Shown here: positions 9,513-17,109 of the stretch, one piece after another
How the letters are laid out: each line of letters opens with the position of its first letter
How positions within the stretch are numbered: position 1 is the stretch's first letter
From: Pyramidobacter sp. YE332
Lineage (GTDB): Bacteria > Synergistota > Synergistia > Synergistales > Dethiosulfovibrionaceae
Assembly (NCBI RefSeq): GCF_033060595.1
Contig: NZ_CP133038.1
Location: forward strand, 806,001-870,000
Direction: 5' to 3'
Length of the DNA: 64,000 nt
Position numbers and translations under genes: made by a program
The notes under the pieces: model-generated
Told to the model about the DNA's origin: nothing
Database searches by the model: none
What the model saw: only the letters and a program-made list of their open reading frames with translations

Positions 9513-9541
9513 TTGCTTTTCAACAGCGGCCTTTCTTTAAT
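9513..9541 (+). promoter_or_regulatory. Predicted sigma-70-type promoter for the lactonase-like gene
   Basis: TTGCTT (9513-9518), a 17-bp spacer, and TTTAAT (9536-9541). It precedes the start codon at 9578 by 36 bp. Both boxes are imperfect but the spacing is ideal. Confidence 0.45.
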
Positions 9542-9577
9542 AAAATGTAACAAATTTTGTTAAAGGAGCGCTGCCCC

Positions 9578-10411
9578 ATGAACAGCTCAGAACACCCCTT
9601 CTCGTTTGCCATGCCCGAAAACGCGTGCAATTCCCATCTGCACATCATTGACCCCGCCTTCCCCAACGACGGCAAGGCCGAGGCCCAGCGCGGCACCGTG
9701 GAGGAGTACAAGGCGGTCGCCGCGGCGCTGAAGCTGCCCCGTGCCGTCTTCGTCCAGGCCAAGCCCTTCGGCACCGATAACGCGTGTCTGCTCGACGCGA
9801 TCGAGAAATTCGGGGCGAAAGACGCCGTCGGCATCGCCGTGGTGAATCATTCTGTCGCCGACGCGGAGCTCGAACGCCTCAACGCCGGCGGCGTCAAGGG
9901 ACTGCGCTTTTCCGTGTGGAACCCCAAGAACGCCGTCGTCTCGTTCGACGACTGTCCGCCGCTGTCGGAACGCTGCGCTGACATGGGCTGGAACATGCAG
10001 CTGCACATGAGCGCGAAACAGTACCTCGAGCATGCCGACGTGATCCGCAAGCTGAAAGGCAAAGTGGTCATCGACCACATGGGTCGTCTCGACCCCGCTC
10101 TCGGCGTCAAGGATCCCGCGTATCGATTTATCTGCGAAATGATCGATCGCGGCGCCACGTGGGTCAAACTGTCCGGCGCTTATCTGAACACCGTCGCTGG
10201 CCGCCCCTGGAACGACGCTACCGCCACGGCCGTTGAGCTGGCCGGGTTCGCGCCCGAGCGCGTCGTCTGGGGCAGCGACTGGCCGCATGTCACAGAAAAG
10301 GTCAAGCCTGACGAAACTGAGCTGGCCGAGCTGATCGCGACGTGGTTCCCCACGGAGAGAGCGCGCAGGCTGGCGCTTGTGGACAATCCCGCTGAGCTGT
10401 ATGGGTTTTAG
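9578..10411 (+). CDS. Amidohydrolase-2 family protein (2-pyrone-4,6-dicarboxylate lactonase-like)
   Basis: 277 residues, a TIM-barrel metallohydrolase of the COG3618 type. The HxH metal motif is in CNSHLHIID near residue 16. GLRFSVWN (~110), MQLHMSA, VVIDHMGRLD and the closing WGSDWPHV (~225) match the lactonase branch that includes LigI. The ATG at 9578 is chosen because AAAGGAG lies 9-10 nt upstream; an ATG-like start seven codons earlier falls before that site. Likely reaction: hydrolysis of a lactone or similar cyclic ester to a dicarboxylate. It is monocistronic, ending at a strong terminator. Substrate not determinable from sequence. Confidence 0.85.
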   Translation: MNSSEHPFSFAMPENACNSHLHIIDPAFPNDGKAEAQRGTVEEYKAVAAALKLPRAVFVQAKPFGTDNACLLDAIEKFGAKDAVGIAVVNHSVADAELERLNAGGVKGLRFSVWNPKNAVVSFDDCPPLSERCADMGWNMQLHMSAKQYLEHADVIRKLKGKVVIDHMGRLDPALGVKDPAYRFICEMIDRGATWVKLSGAYLNTVAGRPWNDATATAVELAGFAPERVVWGSDWPHVTEKVKPDETELAELIATWFPTERARRLALVDNPAELYGF

Positions 10412-10424
10412 TCTCCATCGGAAT

Positions 10425-10469
10425 AAAAGCAGCCGCGGGAACCGTGAATACGCCTGCGGCTGCTTTTTT
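10425..10469 (+). terminator. Rho-independent terminator
   Basis: A 12-bp stem (AAAAGCAGCCGC with GCGGCTGCTTTT, 10425-10436 and 10456-10467) followed by a T run, just after the lactonase-like gene. Confidence 0.85.
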
Positions 10470-10581
10470 GTGCATCCTGTGGATCTTTTTCGCCGCGCGG
10501 TCCGAAAAGGCGTAAAATCAAGAACAATCATGATTCGGTTGTGTGCTGATATTTTGATTAAGGAAGAGGGGAGAGCACATC

Positions 10582-11370
10582 GTGTTTTACGGAAAACTGC
10601 CGATTTTGCTGCTGGCCGAGCTGGTGGAGCATCCGTCGGACGCGACGAACGCGCGGATCGCGTCCTACATCCTCACGCACATGGGCGAGCTGCGCGATCT
10701 GTCGATCAAAGAGCTGGCCGCTGACTGCTACGTTTCGACCGCGTCGGTGTCGCGTTTCTGCCGCGACATCGGCCTGACTGACTTTGCCGATCTGCGCCGC
10801 CTCATCAACAACACGGACCTCAAGTTCGAGATCGCCTCGAACGCCCCTTCGCCTGCCGCGCAGAAGAAGGAATACATCGGCGCGGTCATCGACGCCATCG
10901 CGCTGGCGCGCGACAGTCTGGACATGAGGATGATCGAGCTGCTGGCGCGCGACATCGAAAAGTTCGATAAAATTTCGGTCTTCGGTCCGCTCAAGGCGGC
11001 GACCGCGGCGCTCAACCTGCAGACCAATCTGCTCATGCTCGGCAAGCTGGTCAACACCAGTCTGCGCTATTCAAAACAGATCGACTATCTGGAAAAAGCC
11101 GATGAGAACGACCTTGTGATCATCTTCAGCTATTCCGGCATCTACTTCGGCTACAAGTACAGTCAGAACCGTATCCATCCGAACATCAAGCGCCCGAAGA
11201 TCTGGTTCGTCACGGGCAATCCGCTCGTGCGCGAAAACGATTACCTCGACTGCGTGATCACGTTCAAATCGAAGCAGGATCAGGCGTCGCACCCGTATCA
11301 GCTGCAGATCGCCGCTGACCTGATCGCGCAGAGTTACGCGCATCTGAAGAATTCCGCGCAAGCGAAATAG
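10582..11370 (+). CDS. RpiR/MurR-family transcriptional regulator
   Basis: 262 residues. The N-terminal HTH_6 domain (residues ~1-75) has the characteristic LSIKELAADCYVSTASVSRFCRDIG. Residues ~110-250 form a SIS phosphosugar-binding fold, with DLVIIFSYSG at ~170. The start is GTG, with AGAGGGGAG upstream. Members usually repress or activate sugar or carboxylate catabolic genes in response to a phosphorylated intermediate. It lies between the lactonase-like gene and the DJ-1/transporter pair, so any of these may be targets. It ends at a strong terminator. Confidence 0.9.
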   Translation: MFYGKLPILLLAELVEHPSDATNARIASYILTHMGELRDLSIKELAADCYVSTASVSRFCRDIGLTDFADLRRLINNTDLKFEIASNAPSPAAQKKEYIGAVIDAIALARDSLDMRMIELLARDIEKFDKISVFGPLKAATAALNLQTNLLMLGKLVNTSLRYSKQIDYLEKADENDLVIIFSYSGIYFGYKYSQNRIHPNIKRPKIWFVTGNPLVRENDYLDCVITFKSKQDQASHPYQLQIAADLIAQSYAHLKNSAQAK

Positions 11371-11394
11371 GCATTGGCCGAAAAAAAACGCGAA

Positions 11395-11439
11395 AACAGC
11401 CTCGAACAGGCAGGTAATCCTGTTCGAGGCTGTTTTTTC
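11395..11439 (+). terminator. Rho-independent terminator
   Basis: A perfect 16-bp stem (AACAGCCTCGAACAGG at 11395-11410 pairs with 11419-11434), with an 8-nt loop and a T6 tract. It closes the rpiR-type gene. Confidence 0.92.
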
Positions 11440-11523
11440 GCTGTGTGCCCGCGTCCGCTCTGAATAGGCTTTTTCGCGGCGCGTTTTCATTTCCTGAAAC
11501 GGTTTTCGTCATCGGTAAATTTA

Positions 11524-11552
11524 TTGAAATTCAAATTTTTGACCGCTATACT
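11524..11552 (+). promoter_or_regulatory. Predicted sigma-70-type promoter for the DJ-1/transporter operon
   Basis: TTGAAA (11524-11529), a 17-bp spacer and TATACT (11547-11552), 37 bp before the start codon at 11590. This is one of the best promoter matches in the window. Confidence 0.7.
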
Positions 11553-11589
11553 TTTCGCCAGAAAATATTGAAAAAGGAGGTCGTCGGCA

Positions 11590-12180
11590 ATGACGAAGAA
11601 GGTCTGCGTCATCCTCGCCAACAACTGCGAGGAAGGCGAAGTGAGCGAGATCATCGACGTGATGCGCCGCGCCGGTTTCGACACCGACGGCGTGAGCATC
11701 GAGGGCGAGATCATCACGGGACAGCACAAAGTGCGCATCCTCGCCGACAAGGTGATGGGAGAGGACGTCGAGCCGTACAAGGATTACGACGCTCTGGTGC
11801 TCCCGGGCGGCTGGGGCGCGGCCGACACGATGAAGGCCGATAAGCGCGTGCTCGATCTTGTGAGATATTACGCGGGCGATCCGAACAAGTACATGTGCGC
11901 CATGTGCGCTGCGCCTGCCGTGCTGGCTGCCGCCGGCGTGAGCAGGGGCAAGACGCTCACGTCCTATCCCGGTCCCAAGATGGAGCCGCTTTTTACCGAC
12001 GCCAATTACGTGACCGACACGGTGGCTTTTGACGACGACAGGCATTTGATCACCAGCCGCGGTCCGGGCACCTCGCTGCCGTTTGCGTTTGCGATCGTCG
12101 ACTCTCTGGGCGGAGATTCCGCCTTCATCAAGGGGCGTTTCCTCTACAACGCGCTCAAGGACTGGCCTGACCGGGCATAA
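11590..12180 (+). CDS. DJ-1/PfpI family protein
   Basis: 196 residues with the flavodoxin-like DJ-1/PfpI fold. ALVLPGGWGAADTM (~60-73) is the conserved loop and the nucleophile-elbow cysteine sits in YMCAMCAAPAVLA at ~100-108. A second Cys is three residues earlier. SRGPGTSLPFAFAIVD near 155-170 is also typical. AAAAGGAGG lies just upstream of the ATG. Family activities include glyoxalase III/deglycase, protease and hydratase; none can be assigned here. It is followed after 55 bp by the anion transporter and probably co-transcribed with it from the promoter at 11524. Confidence 0.9.
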   Translation: MTKKVCVILANNCEEGEVSEIIDVMRRAGFDTDGVSIEGEIITGQHKVRILADKVMGEDVEPYKDYDALVLPGGWGAADTMKADKRVLDLVRYYAGDPNKYMCAMCAAPAVLAAAGVSRGKTLTSYPGPKMEPLFTDANYVTDTVAFDDDRHLITSRGPGTSLPFAFAIVDSLGGDSAFIKGRFLYNALKDWPDRA

Positions 12181-12235
12181 GCGCTGTGTCGGATTTCAAT
12201 CACATTCTTTAATATAGAAAGGATCTGTTTGTACA

Positions 12236-13519
12236 ATGACCGCACAAGTCGCAACGCTGCTGGCGATCCTTGCCGCCATGTCCGTTTCTTTCTTCGCCGA
12301 GCTGCTGCCCATCTCGTTCACGGCTCTGATGGTCCCCGTCGCCCTCCAGGCCACCGGCATCCTCAAGCCCGCTCAGGCGTGGGCCGGTTTCGCCAATACG
12401 ACGATTATCACGTGGTACGGCCTGTTCATCATCGGCGGCGCGTTCGTCAAGACGACGTTTACCAACAAGATCAAGCACTTCGTCAACCGCAACGCGCAGG
12501 GCAGCTCCGTGCGCGTCACGCTGATGGTGCTGATCGCTTGCTCCGTGATCGGCATGATGACCAGCGCCGGCGGCACGATCGCTCTGCTCAGCCCTTTGCT
12601 TCTTGAGATCTGCAAGGATACCGGCATGGACCCGAAGAAGCTCTTCAAGCCCACGGCCGACGTGTGCAACTGGGCCTCGGTGCAGATGTTCCCGATCGGC
12701 GGCTCGATCGCTTATTTCATGTGGTTCAACTCCTACCTTGAGCAGACGGGCTCGCCGCTGCGCTACGGCTTGTTCGACTTTACGTTCATCAAGTTCCCGA
12801 TGTGGCTGATCCTTGTCGCCTATTACCTGTTCACGAGCCGCGGACAGAAACTGAAGAGCGAATCGGTGGCCGAAGTGGCCGAAGCGGCCAAGCCGGCACG
12901 CTATGCGCCCAAGGAAGAAAAGGTCATCGTCACGATCTTCTTTCTCAACGTCATCCTGATGGTCGTCGCCAGCATGACGAAGATCATCGCTTCTTACCTC
13001 GTCAGCCTGTTCTTCGCCGCCGTCATCATGGGCAAGGGCTACCTGACTGAGAAGGAAGCCTTCCAGTCGATCAGCTGGCAGACCGTGTTCCTCGTTGCCG
13101 GCACCCTGCCTCTGGCCACAGCGATCAACGTTTCCGGCACCAGCGAGTGGATGGTTGGGCTCGTCCAGCAGATGTTCCCCTCGATGACCAATCCCGTCGT
13201 GCTCGCTACCGCGTTCGCCGTCATCTCGATGGTCGTCACGCAGTTCATGAGCAATCTGGCCGTGTGGGCCGTGTTCGGCCCCATCGCCGCCTCGATGGCC
13301 GTGTCGCTGGGCATGGATCCTCGCCTCGTGCTCGCCGGCGTCGGCGTCGGTTCGATCATCTGCTTCGCCACGCCCATGGCCGCGCCTGCTCCCGCTTATG
13401 CCTATTCGGCGGCGGGCTTCAAGATGAAGGAGTACATCAAGATGGGCTGGTTCCCTTGCGTGCTCATGACCGTCGTCTTCGTCCTCTGGGCGCCGCTCGT
13501 CCTCAACTGGCTGTACTAA
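12236..13519 (+). CDS. SLC13/DASS-type anion (dicarboxylate) transporter
   Basis: 427 residues, almost entirely hydrophobic segments (about 11-12 membrane spans). The two repeat-related hairpin/unwound regions are visible as MMTSAGGTIALLSPLL (~105) and VTQFMSNLAVWAVFGP (~325), in the positions of the SNT motifs of DASS proteins although not identical to them. AGAAAGGA precedes the ATG. Probably a Na+-coupled carboxylate importer in the inner membrane; the neighbouring dehydratase, PrpD and lactonase-like genes support a di- or tricarboxylate substrate. An ArsB/NhaD-type exchanger is the main alternative. Confidence 0.82.
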   Translation: MTAQVATLLAILAAMSVSFFAELLPISFTALMVPVALQATGILKPAQAWAGFANTTIITWYGLFIIGGAFVKTTFTNKIKHFVNRNAQGSSVRVTLMVLIACSVIGMMTSAGGTIALLSPLLLEICKDTGMDPKKLFKPTADVCNWASVQMFPIGGSIAYFMWFNSYLEQTGSPLRYGLFDFTFIKFPMWLILVAYYLFTSRGQKLKSESVAEVAEAAKPARYAPKEEKVIVTIFFLNVILMVVASMTKIIASYLVSLFFAAVIMGKGYLTEKEAFQSISWQTVFLVAGTLPLATAINVSGTSEWMVGLVQQMFPSMTNPVVLATAFAVISMVVTQFMSNLAVWAVFGPIAASMAVSLGMDPRLVLAGVGVGSIICFATPMAAPAPAYAYSAAGFKMKEYIKMGWFPCVLMTVVFVLWAPLVLNWLY

Positions 13520-13550
13520 AAGGCACGCACAGTCATTCCCCTCATACACG

Positions 13551-13591
13551 CGTCCCGGTCTTTCCTGTTGCGAAAGGCCGGGGCGTTTTTA
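13551..13591 (+). terminator. Rho-independent terminator
   Basis: A 14-bp stem with two G-T pairs (CGTCCCGGTCTTTC with GAAAGGCCGGGGCG) and a T5 tract, downstream of the anion transporter. Confidence 0.85.
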
Positions 13592-14276
13592 TTGACGGGC
13601 GGGCATGATTATAGCGGGGCAAAACCGGTTAGAGGACAGGGGACGACTCGGACGCAACCTTTCGGCGCAGTTGTGGGAAATAAAAAATACTCACGAAGGT
13701 CGCTTGAAAAACTGACGCGAGCCACCCGAATTTTTGCGGAAAAAGGAGCGCCTGGCGGCTGATATGTCCCCGGGATGCTGGTCACATTGATTGCTGGGAA
13801 ACATTTTTTATGCTCGCTGTGCCACGGGCGAAAGTAATACTATTTCTTAATTAAAAGGCCGAACGCAAGGGGGCTGCGGGGGAGTTCAGTCGCTTGGACA
13901 TACTCGACCACTACGCGGTCTGCACAGCTCGCTTTGTGAATCTCCCCCGCACCCCCCGGAAAACTATGTTAATACTTTCTATCAAGAATTAGTATAAGAT
14001 CGTGGCCGGCGAGAGTATGGCGGCGCCGCGACAGACGCGGCGCTGTTTTGTCAAAAAGAGAAATCTGCTTGACAATTTATTAGTTTTATTCTCGTGTTGT
14101 CAGTTTCCATGGCTAATGAAATGAGGTAAAATGGAACAGAAGCAGGACTTTAAGGATTTTCATGGCGCTGGATAAATGAGACAGTGGAAAATCAAAAAAT
14201 TATGTGTTAAAATAAGCGCCCGTAAAAATCGCTGCACGAGGCTTGCGCCTTAAAAATTCTGAAGCGCTGGAAGGGA
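13592..14276. other. Intergenic region without a supported gene
   Basis: About 680 bp between the anion transporter and the MarR-type gene. Apart from the IS630-related small element (13840-13992) I see no gene. A 64-codon open frame beginning inside the terminator has no ribosome site or recognisable sequence. TTGACA at 14069 lacks a good partner -10 box at 16-18 bp, so the marR promoter is unresolved. Confidence 0.6.
13840..13992 (-). mobile_element. 153-bp MITE-like element (copy 1) with IS630-type ends
   Basis: Bounded by TA on both sides (13838-13839 and 13993-13994). Its left end, CTATTTCTTAATTAAA, matches the IS630 element's end CTATTTCTCATTTAAA (43947) at 14 of 16 positions, and the right end begins CTAATTC on the opposite strand. 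GGGGGCTGCGGGGGAG (13869-13884) can pair with CTCCCCCGCACCCCCC (13942-13957) at 15 of 16 positions. The central ~57 bp is homologous to copy 2 at 23942, but in the opposite orientation. No coding capacity. Probably mobilised in trans by an IS630-type transposase. Confidence 0.78.
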
Positions 14277-14714
14277 ATGGATATGGAAATGATGAGTGAT
14301 GAAGCACTGGAGAAGATGACATCGACCCTCGTGGAGTTCTGCGAGAGGTTTTACGGCTGGGAGGCGTCGGTGGCGAAGCTGGGGCGGCTGTCCGCGCCGC
14401 AGCTGCGTACGATCTGCGTGATCGGGCGCAATGAAGACATCCGCATGAAGGACATCGCCGACCGCATGGAGCTGACCACGGGAACGGTGACCGTGATGAT
14501 CGACCGCCTTCAGGTCATGGGACTTGTGGAACGCTGCCGGAACGAAAACGACCGCCGTTCTTACAAGATTCTCCTTTCCGAAAGAGGGCGCGCTTATTAC
14601 GAGGAACACCGCAAGCGCCAGAAAGAGCTCGTCCGCAAGTTGGCTCTGAAAATTTCCGACAGCGATCGCGAGGTGTGCGAGCGCGTGCTCGAGAACTTCA
14701 TGCATAGCATCTGA
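14277..14714 (+). CDS. MarR-family transcriptional regulator
   Basis: 145 residues, standard for MarR dimers. The wHTH spans ~45-105 (LSAPQLRTICVIG, IRMKDIADRMELTTGTVTVMIDRLQVMGLVER) and the wing has the DRR signature (NENDRRSYKILLSERG). GGAAGGGA lies immediately before the first ATG (14277), so the in-frame ATG at 14283 has better spacing and may be the real start. It is monocistronic with its own terminator. Ligand and targets are unknown; the zinc-ribbon/hydrogenase operon begins ~400 bp downstream. Confidence 0.93.
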   Translation: MDMEMMSDEALEKMTSTLVEFCERFYGWEASVAKLGRLSAPQLRTICVIGRNEDIRMKDIADRMELTTGTVTVMIDRLQVMGLVERCRNENDRRSYKILLSERGRAYYEEHRKRQKELVRKLALKISDSDREVCERVLENFMHSI

Positions 14715-14755
14715 TCGTCGACGAATCGTTCGATTTCGGCGGTTCGCCAAAAGAA

Positions 14756-14798
14756 AGGTGGAAGCGGCTTTCGTCCTGCAAGCCGCTTCCACTTTTTC
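14756..14798 (+). terminator. Rho-independent terminator
   Basis: A perfect 13-bp stem, GTGGAAGCGGCTT (14758-14770) with AAGCCGCTTCCAC (14780-14792), followed by TTTTTC. It ends the MarR transcript. Confidence 0.92.
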
Positions 14799-15037
14799 TT
14801 GTCCGAGGCCCCGGAGCGGACAGAAAATTCTGACGGCGGCGGAAAATATGGCGCCTGGATTTTTACCGTCCGAGACGGGCGCGGGTGGATTCCCGGAGAT
14901 GAAGGGCACGAATGAATGGCATCATGCTATGATCTGCAAAAATTTCATCATATCTGCGAGTATCTTGAGGAACCATACTGAGAAATGACGGACAAAAAAA
15001 GAGTATTGTACAAAAATTGTATTTTATTCGCGAAGCT

Positions 15038-15065
15038 CTGCACAATGTAAATTTTATCGTATAAT
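15038..15065 (+). promoter_or_regulatory. Candidate promoter for the zinc-ribbon/hydrogenase operon
   Basis: A perfect TATAAT (15060-15065) lies 46 bp before the small zinc-ribbon gene. The -35 region (CTGCAC, 15038-15043) is poor, so an activator may be needed. It is the only -10 match of quality in the 300 bp before the operon. Confidence 0.4.
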
Positions 15066-15110
15066 GAATAAGTAATTCTGTTTTTTTCTGTTCAAAGTGT
15101 GGTGAGTTGG

Positions 15111-15278
15111 GTGAGATGTCCTTACTGCGGCTCAAAAGAAATAAGAGATGTCATCTATGGTTATCTGCCCTTTGACATGGCGCGGAAGAAGGAAGAGGGA
15201 AAAATCGTTTATGGCGGGCTCTTTATGCCGGAAGGCGCCGCAAGTTACCAGTGCGCTCGTTGCGGCAAGCGTTGGTGA
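15111..15278 (+). CDS. Small zinc-ribbon protein, 55 residues
   Basis: A short open frame with two CxxC knuckles: CPYCGS at residues 3-8 and CARCGKRW at the C-terminus, separated by ~40 residues including a KKEEGKIVYGG hairpin-like segment. This is the layout of a rubredoxin-like or zinc-ribbon protein, and such clear paired knuckles are unlikely by chance. Start GTG at 15111; GTG at 15099 or 15102 is also in frame, and the ribosome site is weak. It ends 120 bp before the first hydrogenase gene in the same direction, so it may be the first gene of that operon. Role unknown; metal-centre assembly or nucleic-acid binding are possibilities. Confidence 0.7.
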   Translation: MRCPYCGSKEIRDVIYGYLPFDMARKKEEGKIVYGGLFMPEGAASYQCARCGKRW

Positions 15279-15397
15279 GTGACGGTACGGATCGGACCGT
15301 GGGTATTTTTGAAAGGGCGCACGTCGCTGCGTTTTTTCTGGAAAGCCGGCCGGCATGCGCCGGCACGTTGATTTTGGCTGGAGGGGGGAACAGGGAT

Positions 15398-15886
15398 TTG
15401 TTTGTCTTTGTGCTTACGTTTATCACCTATCTGCTTCTTTCCTGGTCAGGGGAGGCGCTGCCCGCTTATGAGTACGCGATCGCGCTGCTGGTGGCGGCGA
15501 TCCTGTACCTGTCGCTGGGACGGAAGAACCGTTCACGGCGCTACGGCTGGGAAGGCCTGAGCCCGAAACGCTGGGGGCTGTTCATCTGTTATTTCTTCGG
15601 GCCGTTCCTTTGGGCCTTGATCAGGGCAAATATCGACGTGGCGCTGCGGATCGTCACGGGACGGGTGAAGCCCGGCATCGTCAAGGTCTCTTCGGGACTG
15701 AAAAGCGGGCTGGGGCAGACGGTGCTGGCCGATTCGATCACGCTGACGCCGGGGACCATGACGGTGGATATCGATCCTGAAAACGGCGATCTGTACGTCC
15801 ATTGGATCAACGTGACCGACGTGCGCCCGACGGAGGAAATGATCTACGGCAGCTTTGGCGCCTGGGCGAGGAGGCTGACTCAATGA
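15398..15886 (+). CDS. mbhA: Membrane-bound hydrogenase subunit A (MrpE-like)
   Basis: 162 residues of the MnhE/MrpE family: two N-terminal membrane spans (VFVLTFITYLLLSW, IALLVAAILYLSL), another near residue 65, then a cytoplasmic domain with the family signature NIDVALRIVTGRVKPGIV and SITLTPGTMTVDI. The frame is open upstream, but I choose TTG at 15398 because a GGAGGGGGG tract lies 9 nt before it. First of 14 tightly spaced genes. In Mbh complexes this subunit is part of the Mrp-like module that exports Na+ or H+. Confidence 0.88.
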   Translation: MFVFVLTFITYLLLSWSGEALPAYEYAIALLVAAILYLSLGRKNRSRRYGWEGLSPKRWGLFICYFFGPFLWALIRANIDVALRIVTGRVKPGIVKVSSGLKSGLGQTVLADSITLTPGTMTVDIDPENGDLYVHWINVTDVRPTEEMIYGSFGAWARRLTQ

Positions 15887-16155
15887 CGTTTGCGCGTTCG
15901 CTCTTTGGTTTTGCGGCCGCGGTTCTCGGCGTGCTGGCCTTCGGCTCGGTGGCGCGCATCGTCTGGGGGCCGACGGACGCCGACCGCGCCGTAGCTCTGG
16001 ATACCATGAATTCGCTGGTCATTGCGATCATGATCCTGCTGGCGGCCGCTTACGATTCGGTGCTCCTGGTGGACCTGTCCATCGTGTACGGCGGGCTGTC
16101 CTTCGTGGCGACCATGTTCCTGGCCCGTTATATCGAGAGGAGGAGCCGCTCATGA
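15883..16155 (+). CDS. mbhB: Membrane-bound hydrogenase subunit B (MrpF-like)
   Basis: 90 residues with three membrane spans, fitting MnhF/MrpF. The segment SVARIVWGPTDADRAVALDTMNSLV contains the conserved GPT-DR-A-D signature of the family. The start overlaps the mbhA stop as ATGA, indicating coupling. Part of the cation-translocating module of the hydrogenase. Confidence 0.9.
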   Translation: MTFARSLFGFAAAVLGVLAFGSVARIVWGPTDADRAVALDTMNSLVIAIMILLAAAYDSVLLVDLSIVYGGLSFVATMFLARYIERRSRS

Positions 16156-16565
16156 GCTGGATCATGTACGTGCTGATCGTTCCTTTCGCGTTTCTCGGCA
16201 TGCTGGTCAACTCTCTCGGCGTGATCTCGCTGTACCGTTTCAAGGACGTCTACATGCGCATGCACGGCGCCACCAAGTGCAGCACGCTGGGGACGATTTT
16301 CTGCGCGGCGGCGGTGATCGTCTACTGCGCAGCGAGGATCGTCGCCGGCGGCGAGCTGCGGTTTGCCGTGCTGATCATTCATATCGTTATGGCGCTGTTC
16401 GGGCTGCTGATCGGCAATTCGACGAGCGCTCACGTGCTTTCGCGCGCGGCCTACCGTTCCGGCATCAAACCCCGGTTTGCCGTGGTGGACGAATTCGACG
16501 GCTTCTGCAAAAAAGAGCTTGAAGAGGAAGCCGCCGAGCTGGCGCAGGAAAAGGAGCGTGAGTAA
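16152..16565 (+). CDS. mbhC: Membrane-bound hydrogenase subunit C (MrpG-like)
   Basis: 137 residues. Three N-terminal spans match MnhG/MrpG (FAFLGMLVNSLGVISLYRF, then DVYMRMHGATKCSTLGT, the family signature). The hydrophilic C-terminal ~45 residues ending in a Glu-rich helix are longer than in minimal MrpG proteins. Start overlaps mbhB as ATGA. Confidence 0.9.
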   Translation: MSWIMYVLIVPFAFLGMLVNSLGVISLYRFKDVYMRMHGATKCSTLGTIFCAAAVIVYCAARIVAGGELRFAVLIIHIVMALFGLLIGNSTSAHVLSRAAYRSGIKPRFAVVDEFDGFCKKELEEEAAELAQEKERE

Positions 16566-16567
16566 GC

Positions 16568-16828
16568 GTGGACTGGCTACATTTTATAGTTCTGATCCTT
16601 TTGCTGGTTTCCGGCTTTTTCACGGTCTGGTTCCGCGACCTGCTTTGCTCGGTGATCTGTGCCGGGGCCTTCAGTCTGCTGCTGGCGCTTGAGTTTTACA
16701 TCCTTCAGGCGCCCGACGTGGCGATCGCTCAGGCGGGCATCGGCGCGGCCCTCGACACGGCGATCTTCATCATCGCCCTGACGGGCATCGGTTACGTGCA
16801 TCGCGGAAACGGAGGCGGACGCCGATGA
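16568..16828 (+). CDS. mbhD: Membrane-bound hydrogenase subunit D (DUF4040, MrpA C-terminal-like)
   Basis: 86 residues, three membrane spans, GTG start. APDVAIAQAGIGAALDTAIFI is the typical DUF4040 motif, which corresponds to the C-terminal part of MrpA. It follows mbhC after 2 bp and overlaps mbhE as ATGA. Confidence 0.86.
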   Translation: MDWLHFIVLILLLVSGFFTVWFRDLLCSVICAGAFSLLLALEFYILQAPDVAIAQAGIGAALDTAIFIIALTGIGYVHRGNGGGRR

Positions 16829-17109
16829 AATCCGTGCGGATTCTTTTCGTCATTGCGGCCATTGTGATGGGCGGCGCGCTGATGGGCGCGGTTTCGTCGC
16901 TGCATCCTTTCGGCGTGCCTTCGGCTGAAGGACGCGCGGTGGACGAACACTATCTGGACCGCGCCGGCGCGGACCTGTCGTGCGAAAACGTGGTCACGTC
17001 CATCGTCTTCGACTACCGCGGTTTCGACACGATCGGCGAGTCGACGGTGTTGTTTGCGGCGCTTCTCTCGGTGATGATGCTGTTCCGCAAGGGGGGCAGA
17101 AAACAATGA
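16825..17109 (+). CDS. mbhE: Membrane-bound hydrogenase subunit E (MrpA/MrpB-like segment)
   Basis: 94 residues: an N-terminal membrane span, an extracytoplasmic stretch (HYLDRAGADLSCENVVTSIV), then FDTIGESTVLFAALLSVMML, the well-conserved end of the DUF4040/MrpB-N family. The ~35-residue leader before the conserved motif contains a signal-like helix. Overlaps mbhF as ATGA. The split of the MrpA C-terminus into separate D and E proteins is characteristic of Mbh operons. Confidence 0.86.
   Translation: MKSVRILFVIAAIVMGGALMGAVSSLHPFGVPSAEGRAVDEHYLDRAGADLSCENVVTSIVFDYRGFDTIGESTVLFAALLSVMMLFRKGGRKQ

Noticed and set aside
12209-13549. Long open frames antisense to real genes (also 17916-19613, 22106-23791, 25575-27044)
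   Set aside because: They are rich in His, Arg, Gln and Asp, as expected of reverse frames of GC-rich genes, and lie opposite clear protein families.
13568-13762. 64-codon frame after the anion transporter
   Set aside because: It begins inside a terminator hairpin and has no ribosome site or recognisable sequence.
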